DNA from: an uncultured Eubacteriales bacterium
Lineage (GTDB): Bacteria > Bacillota > Clostridia > Christensenellales > Aristaeellaceae
Assembly (NCBI GenBank): GCA_902781095.1
Contig: CACZHW010000014.1
Location: 1 to 64,000 of the forward strand
DNA: 64,000 bases
Direction of reading: 5' to 3'
Every line of letters begins with the position of its first letter. The first letter of the stretch is position 1. A model generated the notes under the pieces. The model was not told the origin of the DNA. It saw only the letters and a program-made list of their open reading frames with translations, and did not search any database. This document shows, piece by piece, positions 32,243 to 40,124 of this stretch. A program made the translations under genes and the position numbers.

Positions 32243-33346
32243 ATGCAGACGGGAGAACGGGAGAACCGGACGATGCGCGCCCTCTATCTGCTGGCGATCC
32301 TCTTTGTCGTGGACGGACATCTGCCTCTGCCCGACCTGATGGACTTCGGGGGTCTCTTTGGCTACTACTCCTTCCATCTGCTGCTGTTTGCGTTCGGATC
32401 GGGGTACTTTTTCAGGCTGCACGGCACGGCCGTGCAGGACGCGCTGCACCGGGCCCGCAAGCTGCTGCTGCCGCTCTACGGCTGGAACCTGTGCTACGGC
32501 CTTCTGGCCGCGGCGCTGCGGCGCTTCGGCGGCTTTACCCTTGGGCAGCCGCTTTCGCCCTACACCCTGCTGCTGGCGCCGCTGACCGACGGAGAGCATT
32601 TTGTCTGGAACCTGGGGGCCTGGTACCTCTTCCCGCTGTTTGCCGTGCAGGTCCTCTACGCGGGCGTGCGCCGCCTGCCCGGGCCGTGGAAACGGGACGA
32701 GCGGGCCACATTTTTGCCGTGCCTTGCCGCGGGGATGGCGGCGGCCTTCTGCCTGCACGGGGGGACGAACCGCCCGCTCTGGCTGCTGCGCACGCTTTTC
32801 CTGCTGCCCGGGTATGCGGGCGGCGCCCTTTACCGGGCCAGGCTGGAGAAAAAGGATACCCTGCCGACGTTCCCGTATCTTTGCGGTCTTGCCGCGGCGC
32901 GGGCGGCGCTTTTGATCGGCTGCGGCAGCCTGTCCTACCTGCTGTCCTCCGGGACGTATTTCGGCCAGGGGCCCGTCGTGACCTATCTGGGGGCGGCGCT
33001 GGCCATCGCCTTTTGGCTGCGCGTCGCGCGCGTCATCGCGCCCGGCGTGGCAAAATGCCGCCCGGCACTTTTTGCCGCGCGGCATACGCTGGATATCATG
33101 ATGCACCATTACATGGGCTTCTTCGCCCTGAATATGCTTTTTCTGCTGCTGAACAAAGCCGGGATCGCCGCGCCGGATTTCAGCGTCGGCGCGTTCCGCA
33201 GCCAGAGCGGCTACGTCTACGCGCCGGGGAATGCCGCGGGCTTTACCGTGCTGTATCTCTCGTGCGGCCTGGCGCTTTCCCTGGGAATCGCATGGATCCG
33301 GGAGCGTGCAGCGCGCAGGCTGAAAGCAGGATCATCTGGAACATGA
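32243..33346 (+). CDS. acyltransferase-3-like integral membrane protein
   Basis: 367 residues with about ten membrane helices. The start MRALYLLAILFVVDGH resembles the first helix of acyltransferase family 3 proteins, where an Arg and a His near the membrane are catalytic (here D23-G-H25). Such enzymes O-acetylate or succinylate envelope sugars. Similarity is weak in the middle, so the enzyme class is a moderate call. AAGGAGG precedes the ATG. The last 104 bases overlap the convergent gene on the other strand. Confidence 0.65.
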   Translation: MQTGERENRTMRALYLLAILFVVDGHLPLPDLMDFGGLFGYYSFHLLLFAFGSGYFFRLHGTAVQDALHRARKLLLPLYGWNLCYGLLAAALRRFGGFTLGQPLSPYTLLLAPLTDGEHFVWNLGAWYLFPLFAVQVLYAGVRRLPGPWKRDERATFLPCLAAGMAAAFCLHGGTNRPLWLLRTLFLLPGYAGGALYRARLEKKDTLPTFPYLCGLAAARAALLIGCGSLSYLLSSGTYFGQGPVVTYLGAALAIAFWLRVARVIAPGVAKCRPALFAARHTLDIMMHHYMGFFALNMLFLLLNKAGIAAPDFSVGAFRSQSGYVYAPGNAAGFTVLYLSCGLALSLGIAWIRERAARRLKAGSSGT

Positions 33347-34772
33347 AGAAATAGCGGGCCTTGGTCTCCCACAGACACAGGTAGAGAAACGCGCCCAGCA
33401 GCGTGAGAAAGAGCGCGGAGGCACCCGTGTCGCCGCGGCGCAGATACGAAAGGCAGCAGAGCAGCAGCAGCGCGAGCTGCCACGCGGTGCACAGGTGCTG
33501 GTAGACGCCGTGGAAAGCGCCGCGCCCGTAGACGACCTGCTTGACGGCGTTGTCGGGCGCGTGCTCGTCCCCCTCGATAATCTCATTCAGCCGGAAGGTC
33601 CCGTCCCCGAAAGAGGAGAGATTCTTCCGGCTCATCATATGCAGCATGCGGGAGGGATAACGGAGATAGTAAACGCGGTCGCGGATTTCGGAGCGCAGGG
33701 CCGCGTCCCGCTCGGCCGGGTCTTCAAAGGAAGTGGAGAAGATCAGCCAGCCGCCCTCCCCGTACTGCCCGTACCCCTCGTCCACGCGAACGGGCAGGCC
33801 CATGGCCAGATAGTGCCATACGGAGAGGCGGTGGGCGGCGAGATTGTCCGCGCCCAGGTGGCGGGCGTTGACGGATTCGACGGCACGCGTGCCCGGCACA
33901 AGGACGGCGAGCGTGCACAGCGCGAGCGCGAGAAGCGTGCGCAGACGCCCTTCAAAGAGCGCGCGGAGAAAGCAGGCGATGAGGGCGATGGCTGCCGTCG
34001 CGCGCAGCTGGATGCCGGCAAAGGAGAGCAGCGCGAAGGCGAGGGCGTGAAGCAGGCGTTTCCGCCTGCTTTTTGCGTCCAGCGCATTCTGGAAGGCCAG
34101 CAGGATCATGGGCGGAAAGGAGACGGCAAAGACGTCCGTGTAAACTTCCGCACAGCAGATTAAAAAGGGCAGGCACAGGGGAAAGAGGACGAGCAGGCGC
34201 GCCTGCGCGCCGGGCCCGCCCAGCCGACGTGTCAGCTTTGCGGTGCACAGAAGGCCGGCCGAAAAGAGCAGCGCGCCGAAGACGACGGCCGCGGCAAAGC
34301 GGTCCGTCCAGCCCAGCCACCCGCAGAAGCGGAAGAGGGCCGAGAGGAGGTAGACGAAGCCCAGGTTGAACGGATACCGCGAGAAATAGACATATGCGCG
34401 CTCCGAGGTTTCAAACGCGCCGGTGTCGCACAGCAGGGAGGCGGCGGTAAAGCACTGCTCGGCGTCCGTGATGGGGATGTGGCGCAGCGTAAGCGAGAGG
34501 GCGACCTGCACGAGAAAAAAGGCTGCGGCAAAGATACAGAGCACGACGCGCTCCCGCCGCTGCAGCAGCGGCGAAAGGATTCCGGCGATGCGCGGCAGCA
34601 GGAACAGCAGAAAAGCCAGGCAAACGGGCGTGAGGAGCAGCAGACAAAGCCGGCTGCGGTGATACAGCGGCCATGGGGAGAGCAGCACGTTGCCGGCTGT
34701 AAACAGAAAGCAGGGGAGAAGCAGCGCCGTGCCGAAGAGCAGCAGGCGCGTTGGCAGGGCGGAGCGTTTCAT
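33243..34772 (-). CDS. polytopic membrane protein, glycosyltransferase-39-like
   Basis: 509 residues from the ATG at 34772. About ten to twelve membrane segments, with an extracytoplasmic loop after helix 3 (LRHIPITDAEQCFTAASLLCDTGAF) that includes an Asp-Ala-Glu typical of GT-C enzymes, followed by AYVYFSRYPFNLGFVYLLSALF. GT-C proteins use polyprenyl-phosphate sugars outside the membrane. It is the last of three large polytopic genes in a row. Its 3' end overlaps the acyltransferase-like gene by 104 bases, an unusually long convergent overlap. Confidence 0.65.
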   Translation of the reverse strand: MKRSALPTRLLLFGTALLLPCFLFTAGNVLLSPWPLYHRSRLCLLLLTPVCLAFLLFLLPRIAGILSPLLQRRERVVLCIFAAAFFLVQVALSLTLRHIPITDAEQCFTAASLLCDTGAFETSERAYVYFSRYPFNLGFVYLLSALFRFCGWLGWTDRFAAAVVFGALLFSAGLLCTAKLTRRLGGPGAQARLLVLFPLCLPFLICCAEVYTDVFAVSFPPMILLAFQNALDAKSRRKRLLHALAFALLSFAGIQLRATAAIALIACFLRALFEGRLRTLLALALCTLAVLVPGTRAVESVNARHLGADNLAAHRLSVWHYLAMGLPVRVDEGYGQYGEGGWLIFSTSFEDPAERDAALRSEIRDRVYYLRYPSRMLHMMSRKNLSSFGDGTFRLNEIIEGDEHAPDNAVKQVVYGRGAFHGVYQHLCTAWQLALLLLCCLSYLRRGDTGASALFLTLLGAFLYLCLWETKARYFFMFQMILLSACALHAPGSMRFPGKAPGRTRDTAR

Positions 34773-34819
34773 GTGCGGTCCTTTCCGGCGGCCGGCTGCC
34801 GCGCTGGGTCCGGGGAGCG

Positions 34820-36295
34820 TCACGGCGTGACGAGGCGCAGCAGCTGGTATTCGCCCGCAGCCTCCACGAACGCGTACCGCGTGCGGAAGATTTCCGCCAC
34901 GCGCGGATCGTAGGGCGGGCTGAAGGCGCGGTTGTAGTAGATGACCAGCCACAGGGGCGGGTCTGTTTGGAAGGTCTCCACGATTTCATCCATCACCGCG
35001 GGGTTGGCCTGCGCCAGCGTCTCCTGCAGGAAGTAGAAGCGCATGCAGGGGAGGGCGCCGGTGACGGCGTACCAGCGCGGTTCCACGCGGTAGGCCATAA
35101 AGCGCCCGCGCTCCGCCTCCGGTACTTCCGCGTAGAGACGCTGCGCGTCGGCCGTGAAGGCGGGAAGATCTGCCCGCGCGGCCAGACGGCCGTCGTTCGT
35201 CGTCTTTCCCTGGACGGCCAGCACGCCAAGGCAGAGCAGGCAGAGCGCAAGGGAGACGCCCCGCCGCAGGCGCGGCCGAAAGAGGCACCCGAGCAGCAGG
35301 GCGGCGCCCAGGGCGGCGGCCGGCACGGCGATCATCAGGTAGTGCTGATAAAACTTATGGGAGATAAAAGCGGCATAGAGGCCGGCCAGGGCCGAAAGCA
35401 GCATGGAGAAAGCGAAGGCAGGGGCGCGGCGCAGCCGGGTCAGCGCGCCCGCGCAGGCGAGCGCGAGGGTCCCGAGCGCCAGATGGCCGTACGCGGAATG
35501 CAGCAGCATATAGACGCGGCCGGTGTCCCCCGTTTCCGCGTAAAGCAGGTTGTGCACGATGGCGCCGTAGAAGGCCGCGCCAAGCGCGCCGTGCAGCGCG
35601 AGCCAGCAGACGACGGGCAGCAGCGCGGCGGCAAAACCCGCGAGAAAGCCCGCCGCGCAGCGGCCGAGCGCCGCAAAGCGCCGGGACAGCAGCAGGCAGA
35701 GGGAGAGACCTGCGGTAAAGGCGCACAGGGGAAGTGCGTTGTTGGCGCGCACGAGAAAGCAGACGGCGCAGCAGAGGCCCAGGAGAAAGGCGGACCGCAG
35801 CAGCGCGCGCCCGTCCGCCGGCAGCTCTTCAAGAGGCGCATCGAAGACGCGCAGGATCAGCAAAAGGCCGAGCAGGGTGGGCAGCGCGGTGTACTCTTCC
35901 GTGAGGTTCCCGCCGCCGGTGATGGCACACAGGAGCGCGAGGTAAACGAGCTGGACGGGGCCTTCAGGCGCCCGCAGCCGGCCGGCGATTGCGGTAAGGA
36001 CGCGCAGGCAGCAAAAGAGGACGAGCGCTTCCTGAAGGAAGACGGCGAGGGTGCTGTACCCGCCGGAGAGCGCCTGCGGCAGCCACTGGATGAGGAACAG
36101 CAGGGGTCCCTTGTGGTCGAAAATCTCCGTATACGGCGAATACCCGCGGGCGAGCGCCGTGCCCATGGTGAGGTAAATGGCGTTGTCGCTGCCAAGAGAC
36201 GCTCCGAGAGGCGTATTGAAGGAATAAAAGACGAGCGAGAAGCAGCCGGCCGCCAAAGCGGAAAAGAGGAGGGACAGCATCCGCTTCTTATTCAC
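34820..36295 (-). CDS. polytopic membrane protein, GT39/mannosyltransferase-like
   Basis: 491 residues from a GTG that overlaps the stop of the upstream gene by 8 bases. After the first helix comes LGSDNAIYLTMGTALARGYSPYTEIFDHKGPLLFLIQWL, the typical GT-C first-loop pattern (Asp, then RG-x-x-PY, then DHK-x-P). About ten helices follow and a soluble C-terminal domain of about 110 residues ends the protein. Likely a sugar transferase for a cell-envelope glycan using a lipid-linked donor; acceptor unknown. Confidence 0.7.
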   Translation of the reverse strand: MNKKRMLSLLFSALAAGCFSLVFYSFNTPLGASLGSDNAIYLTMGTALARGYSPYTEIFDHKGPLLFLIQWLPQALSGGYSTLAVFLQEALVLFCCLRVLTAIAGRLRAPEGPVQLVYLALLCAITGGGNLTEEYTALPTLLGLLLILRVFDAPLEELPADGRALLRSAFLLGLCCAVCFLVRANNALPLCAFTAGLSLCLLLSRRFAALGRCAAGFLAGFAAALLPVVCWLALHGALGAAFYGAIVHNLLYAETGDTGRVYMLLHSAYGHLALGTLALACAGALTRLRRAPAFAFSMLLSALAGLYAAFISHKFYQHYLMIAVPAAALGAALLLGCLFRPRLRRGVSLALCLLCLGVLAVQGKTTNDGRLAARADLPAFTADAQRLYAEVPEAERGRFMAYRVEPRWYAVTGALPCMRFYFLQETLAQANPAVMDEIVETFQTDPPLWLVIYYNRAFSPPYDPRVAEIFRTRYAFVEAAGEYQLLRLVTP

Positions 36296-38063
36296 GCTGC
36301 GCGCCCCCTTTTCCGAAGGCGAGCATGAGCGCCCCGGCCATCGCGGGCAGGGCGTAGAGCACGGGCAGCAGGTAGCGGATCTCCCCGCTCTTCGGGGAGA
36401 GCAGGCAGATGAGCGCCTGGCCCAGGAAGAAGCCCCAGGGGGCGGCGGCGGCAAACCCGCCGCAGGCCCAGAGGGCCGTCAGCAGGAAGAGAAAGACCCA
36501 GGTGACGGTATCCACGTAGAACAGGCGGCCCAGGCCCGGGATGCGCCGCAGACGGTAGTAGATAAAGTTGTGCAGTTCCAGCCGGAGGCCGGAGAGCCCC
36601 TCGTCCTGCGAGAGCCTAAGCCCGTCCTGATCCGGGGAGTTGAGGGTGAGGCAGACGATGGTGTTGTCCTCCGACGGATAGAAGTAGCCGTAGACGAGGT
36701 TGGCCCAGGCGGACACGTAGCACGAGGGATGGCGCAGCCCCATGGAGAGCCAGGCGAAGAAATAGGCGCGCAAATCCGCCGCGGTGAGATCGGGGTTGGT
36801 GGCGTCCTTTACGGGATCGGACAGCCGCGGATCGTAGACGTGCGGAGCGCTCTCCACGTCCAGTACGCGCCCGAGCGCGGCAAGCTCCTCCGGTGTGGCG
36901 TCGTCATACTCGGCGAGCGTGCGTGCGCTCTGCTGAAAGGGGACGGACAGGATTTCCCGCGTCTCCCCTGGAAGGACCCCCAGCGCCGGCAGGAGGGCCA
37001 GGCTGAAGACAAAGTAGCAGGCGCAGGCGCCCAGCATCGCCGCCGATAGGCGCAGGCGGGGCCTGACTGAGGGGAGCAGCAGGAGAAAGGCGAAGAGGAG
37101 CGCGTACACGGCGCTCTTGCGCAGCAACAGCAGCAGCAGCATGTTGGCAAAGAAAGCGAAGGCGAAGCCGCGCCGGCGAAGCGCGCCGCCCCCGGTCCGC
37201 CAGATGCGGATCATGTGACGGCAGTAGAGCAGCACGCAGGGCAGGACGGTCACGTCCTTGCACATGTTGAACGCATACAGCGCGGTGACCGGCCACAGGG
37301 CCCAGAAGACGGCGAGCCCGCGCACGAATCCGTCGGCAAGCCCTTCCTCCGCGAGGGTGAGCAGGAGGCCGGCCATGGCAAGGGAGACGGCGAGCAGGCT
37401 GCAGACGCTGTAGAGCAGCTGGCCTGCGTTGGCGCTGCCGAGCAGCAGGCCGGCGCGCATGAACAGGGCGTAGAGCAGCGTCGTCAGCAGCGGATGATGG
37501 TCGGTGAGGACGCTGCCGTCCCCGATGACGCTCGGATAGCCGAAAAACTGCAGGATCTGGTCGCGCGTATCGGCGATGTTGAGCCCGGGGGCGTACAGCA
37601 GCAGATACGGGACGGAGCCCAGAAAGAGCACGAAGGCCATGGAGAAGAAAAGCAGCCTGCGGTCCGCTGCGTAAAGCGGGCGCCCCCTTACGGCGAAGGC
37701 GGAGAGCCCGGAAAGCATGCGGAAGAACAGAACGCCGAAGCAGAGCGCCACGAGAAACAGGGCGCAGCAGGCGAGCAGGGAGAGCGCCATCGTGCCGGCG
37801 CTTTTAAAGACGAGACCGTGGGAATTCAGCCTGTCGTAGGAATGGCCGAAGAGGCGGCCGAGGGCGAAGACGGCGGCGGCAGGGACAAAGCAGGCCGTCT
37901 CCCTGCGGCCGGGGCGCAGCGCGGCCATTGCACACAGCAGCAGAAAGCAGCAGAGAAAAAGCGCGCCCGCCGAAACGCCGAAGGCGGCGGAGAGCGCCGC
38001 CGCGGCGGCGGAGGCCGCGAGGGTGCAGCAGAGAAGCTGCGCGGGGCGAAGAGAGGTGTTCAT
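36288..38063 (-). CDS. large polytopic membrane protein (DUF6020-like)
   Basis: 591 residues, about twelve to thirteen membrane helices. A loop near the middle contains ADTRDQILQFFGYPSV and DHHPLLTTLLYALF, a pattern I associate with DUF6020 family proteins of Bacillota, which are distantly GT-C-like; the family name is tentative. It follows a GNAT gene by 27 bases and is coupled to the next gene through an overlapping GTG. The three genes in a row suggest one envelope glycan or glycolipid pathway. Confidence 0.65.
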   Translation of the reverse strand: MNTSLRPAQLLCCTLAASAAAAALSAAFGVSAGALFLCCFLLLCAMAALRPGRRETACFVPAAAVFALGRLFGHSYDRLNSHGLVFKSAGTMALSLLACCALFLVALCFGVLFFRMLSGLSAFAVRGRPLYAADRRLLFFSMAFVLFLGSVPYLLLYAPGLNIADTRDQILQFFGYPSVIGDGSVLTDHHPLLTTLLYALFMRAGLLLGSANAGQLLYSVCSLLAVSLAMAGLLLTLAEEGLADGFVRGLAVFWALWPVTALYAFNMCKDVTVLPCVLLYCRHMIRIWRTGGGALRRRGFAFAFFANMLLLLLLRKSAVYALLFAFLLLLPSVRPRLRLSAAMLGACACYFVFSLALLPALGVLPGETREILSVPFQQSARTLAEYDDATPEELAALGRVLDVESAPHVYDPRLSDPVKDATNPDLTAADLRAYFFAWLSMGLRHPSCYVSAWANLVYGYFYPSEDNTIVCLTLNSPDQDGLRLSQDEGLSGLRLELHNFIYYRLRRIPGLGRLFYVDTVTWVFLFLLTALWACGGFAAAAPWGFFLGQALICLLSPKSGEIRYLLPVLYALPAMAGALMLAFGKGGAQRE

Positions 38064-38090
38064 CTGAATCCCCTTTCGGACGGAGTGGGG

Positions 38091-38675
38091 TTAAAACCGC
38101 TTTTGACCGGGCCTGGGGTCGCTCTTCAGGATGGCGTACAGGGCGACATCGACGTAGCGGCCTTTGTTGTAAAGCCGCTGACGCAGGACGCCTTCCCTGC
38201 GCATGCCGCATTTTTCCATCACGCGGCCGGAGGCGGGGTTTTCCAGCTCGTGCTGGGCCTCGATGCGGTTGACGTCCATGGTTTCGAAGGTGTAGCCGAT
38301 CACGCAGGCGAGCGCCTCGGTCATGTAGCCCCTGTTCCACAGCTCCCGGGCGAGCGAGTAGCCGACCTCGACGGTAGCGTTGTCGGCGTTGTACTCCATG
38401 TACCCGATGGTGCCGACGAGGCGGCCGGTATCGGCGAGGATGATACCCCAGCTGGAGGGCTCGTCGCTGCGGTAGCGCCGCTGCTGAAAGCGGCAGAATT
38501 CTTTGGCTTCGCGCAGGTTCTTCTGGGCGCTCCACAGCACGTGGCGGGCGACTTCCTCGTCCTGGCTGTAGCGGAAGATATCCGCGGCGTCCTTCATGGT
38601 GATGCGGCGGAGGATGAGGCGCGGGGTCTCCAGCCGCGGCATGGGGAAAAGGCCGTATTCCTGTATTCCGAACAT
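38091..38675 (-). CDS. GNAT N-acetyltransferase, RimJ/RimL type
   Basis: 194 residues. LETPRLILRRITMKDAADIFRY is the standard RimJ/RimL start, followed by GTIGYMEYNADNATVEVGYSLARELWNRGYMTEAL (acetyl-CoA-binding motif A) and NPASGRVMEKCGMRREGVLRQ. Members acetylate N-terminal or side-chain amines of proteins, or small molecules. It is the first gene of the operon with three polytopic membrane proteins, under its own promoter, so an envelope precursor could be its substrate; this is inference. Confidence 0.88.
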   Translation of the reverse strand: MFGIQEYGLFPMPRLETPRLILRRITMKDAADIFRYSQDEEVARHVLWSAQKNLREAKEFCRFQQRRYRSDEPSSWGIILADTGRLVGTIGYMEYNADNATVEVGYSLARELWNRGYMTEALACVIGYTFETMDVNRIEAQHELENPASGRVMEKCGMRREGVLRQRLYNKGRYVDVALYAILKSDPRPGQKRF

Positions 38676-38746
38676 CGTTTTACCTTTCAGGGTGACGGAA
38701 ATGGGCTTCCGCAGCGCGGCAGGGACGGCGCCGGGAGGCTTCCTTC

Positions 38747-38774
38747 ATTATACACGATGGCGTGGAAAAAACAA
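38747..38774 (-). promoter_or_regulatory. promoter of the GNAT-polytopic operon
   Basis: Reverse strand: TTGTTT, 16-base spacer, TATAAT. The -35 box is part of the T tract of the preceding terminator. Confidence 0.6.
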
Positions 38775-38799
38775 GGAGCCGCCCCGCCGGGCGGCTCCT
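38774..38799 (-). terminator. terminator of the CotH-rubrerythrin operon
   Basis: AGGAGCCGCCC and GGGCGGCTCCT form a perfect 11-bp stem with a 4-base loop; on the reverse strand it is followed by TGTTTTTT. Confidence 0.88.
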
Positions 38800-38810
38800 G
38801 GGCGGAGAGG

Positions 38811-39089
38811 TCACTCCTCCGGGAGAAAGACCTCTTCCGTCTCTTCGATGGTTTCCTCTTCCACGTCGAAGACGTCTTCCTCACCCTCCAGGATGAGGAT
38901 GTCGTCTTCCTGCGCGGTTTTGGCCTGCAGGATGAGCTCCATGCTGTCGATGTCGACGGCGAAGATGCTCTCCGGGGAGGCGCTGTGGTCTTTGAGATAA
39001 CGCGCCACCTGCTGCGCCTGCTTCCGGTTCATGCGGAAGACCAGCGCACGGTGCTCGCTGCGCGTCACTTGGGTTTCGTTTTCCGTCAT
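38811..39089 (-). CDS. small acidic protein of unknown function
   Basis: 92 residues, no signal peptide. The N-terminal half is basic to neutral with a helix (NRKQAQQVARYLKDH), then a beta-like stretch (IFAVDIDSMELILQAK). The last 30 residues are almost entirely Glu, Asp and Val. I do not recognise it. It is the last gene before a strong terminator, 23 bases after rubrerythrin, so probably expressed with it. No strong ribosome binding site is visible, which lowers confidence in the start. Confidence 0.55.
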   Translation of the reverse strand: MTENETQVTRSEHRALVFRMNRKQAQQVARYLKDHSASPESIFAVDIDSMELILQAKTAQEDDILILEGEEDVFDVEEETIEETEEVFLPEE

Positions 39090-39112
39090 CGTCTGTCACC
39101 CCGCGTCTTCCG

Positions 39113-39646
39113 TCAATAATTCTCGGCGCGGACTTCGAAGTAACTGCGCGGGTGGTTGCAGACGGGGCAGACCTCGGGCGCTTCCTTGCCCATGACGAGA
39201 TGCCCGCAGTTGCGGCATTCCCAGATCTTCATTTCGCCCTTCTCGAAGACCTGCTGGAGCTCCAGATTCTGGAGCAGGGCGCGGAAACGCTGCTCGTGCG
39301 CGCGCTCGATGGCCGCCACGCCGCGGAAACGCTCCGCCAGCTCGGTAAAGCCTTCTTCCTCCGCCTCCTTGGCGAAGCGGTCGTACATGTCGGTCCACTC
39401 GTAGTTCTCGCCTTCGGCGGCCGCGGCCAGGTTCTTCGCGGTGTCGCCGAGTTCGCCCAGCGCCTTGAACCAGAGCTTCGCGTGCTCCTTCTCGTTGTCG
39501 GCCGTCTTGAGGAAGAGCGCGGCAATCTGCTCGTAGCCTTCCTTTTTGGCGACGGAGGCGAAGTAGGTGTATTTGTTGCGCGCCTGGGACTCCCCGGCAA
39601 AGGCGGTCATCAGGTTCTGTTCGGTTTTGCTCCCTTTCAGTTCCAT
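39113..39646 (-). CDS. rubrerythrin
   Basis: 177 residues. The four-helix diiron domain carries E19, E52-x-x-H55 and E114-x-x-H117, and the C-terminal rubredoxin-like domain has C144-x-x-C147 and C160-x-x-C163. Rubrerythrin reduces hydrogen peroxide in the cytoplasm of anaerobes, with electrons from rubredoxin or NADH. GGGAGGAACAACC precedes the ATG. It lies 58 bases after the last CotH-cluster gene and shares a terminator with the next small gene, so it may be expressed with the spore-related operon. Confidence 0.95.
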   Translation of the reverse strand: MELKGSKTEQNLMTAFAGESQARNKYTYFASVAKKEGYEQIAALFLKTADNEKEHAKLWFKALGELGDTAKNLAAAAEGENYEWTDMYDRFAKEAEEEGFTELAERFRGVAAIERAHEQRFRALLQNLELQQVFEKGEMKIWECRNCGHLVMGKEAPEVCPVCNHPRSYFEVRAENY

Positions 39647-39704
39647 TGGTTGTTCCTCCCGATTGTCAATCTATACCGTCCGGCCCGGCCGGAAGATACG
39701 CGTT

Positions 39705-40124
39705 TCAGCTGTCCAGTTCCCGCTCCAGCAGGGAGCGGATTTCGCGGATGCGCCCGGCGGCTTTGGCAATGCCGTCCCTGGCCTTTTCGATGCGCCGCTG
39801 CATCAGGGCGTCGGCGAGCAGGCCGTCGAAGAAGACGTCCGCAAAGCCGAGCAGATCGCCCGTTTCCAGGTTGAGGTCCAGGCTGCCCTGAACGTCCCTG
39901 AGCTCCCGGCCGAAATTGCGGACGGCGTCCTGCGCCGCCTGCAGTTCCCTGCGCGCGTCGGACATCTCGCCGTGCTTGAGCAGGGAGACGATGAGGCCGC
40001 CGCCCAGCATGTCCAGCCAGCCCCACCGGCCGGAACTGCGCAGCAGCATGTCCGCGCGCTCCAGATGGGCGAGCGCGGCATCGGCGGCGTCCAGCGCCTC
40101 AAGAAGCTCTTTTTCCCGGTTCAT
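39705..40124 (-). CDS. helical protein of unknown function in the CotH operon
   Basis: 139 residues, no signal peptide. Mostly helical with heptad-like regions (about 1-30, 55-75 and 110-135) and a central Gly-rich element RWGWLDMLGGGLIVSLLKHGEM that may touch membrane. I have no firm family; similar short proteins occur in clostridial genomes. GAGGAGG precedes the ATG, which overlaps the stop of the CotH gene upstream (ATGA), showing translational coupling to CotH. Confidence 0.7.
   Translation of the reverse strand: MNREKELLEALDAADAALAHLERADMLLRSSGRWGWLDMLGGGLIVSLLKHGEMSDARRELQAAQDAVRNFGRELRDVQGSLDLNLETGDLLGFADVFFDGLLADALMQRRIEKARDGIAKAAGRIREIRSLLERELDS

Noticed and set aside
37215-39119. 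634-codon forward frame opposite the polytopic and GNAT genes
   Set aside because: No ribosome binding site and low-complexity charged composition; the reverse-strand genes have clear motifs.
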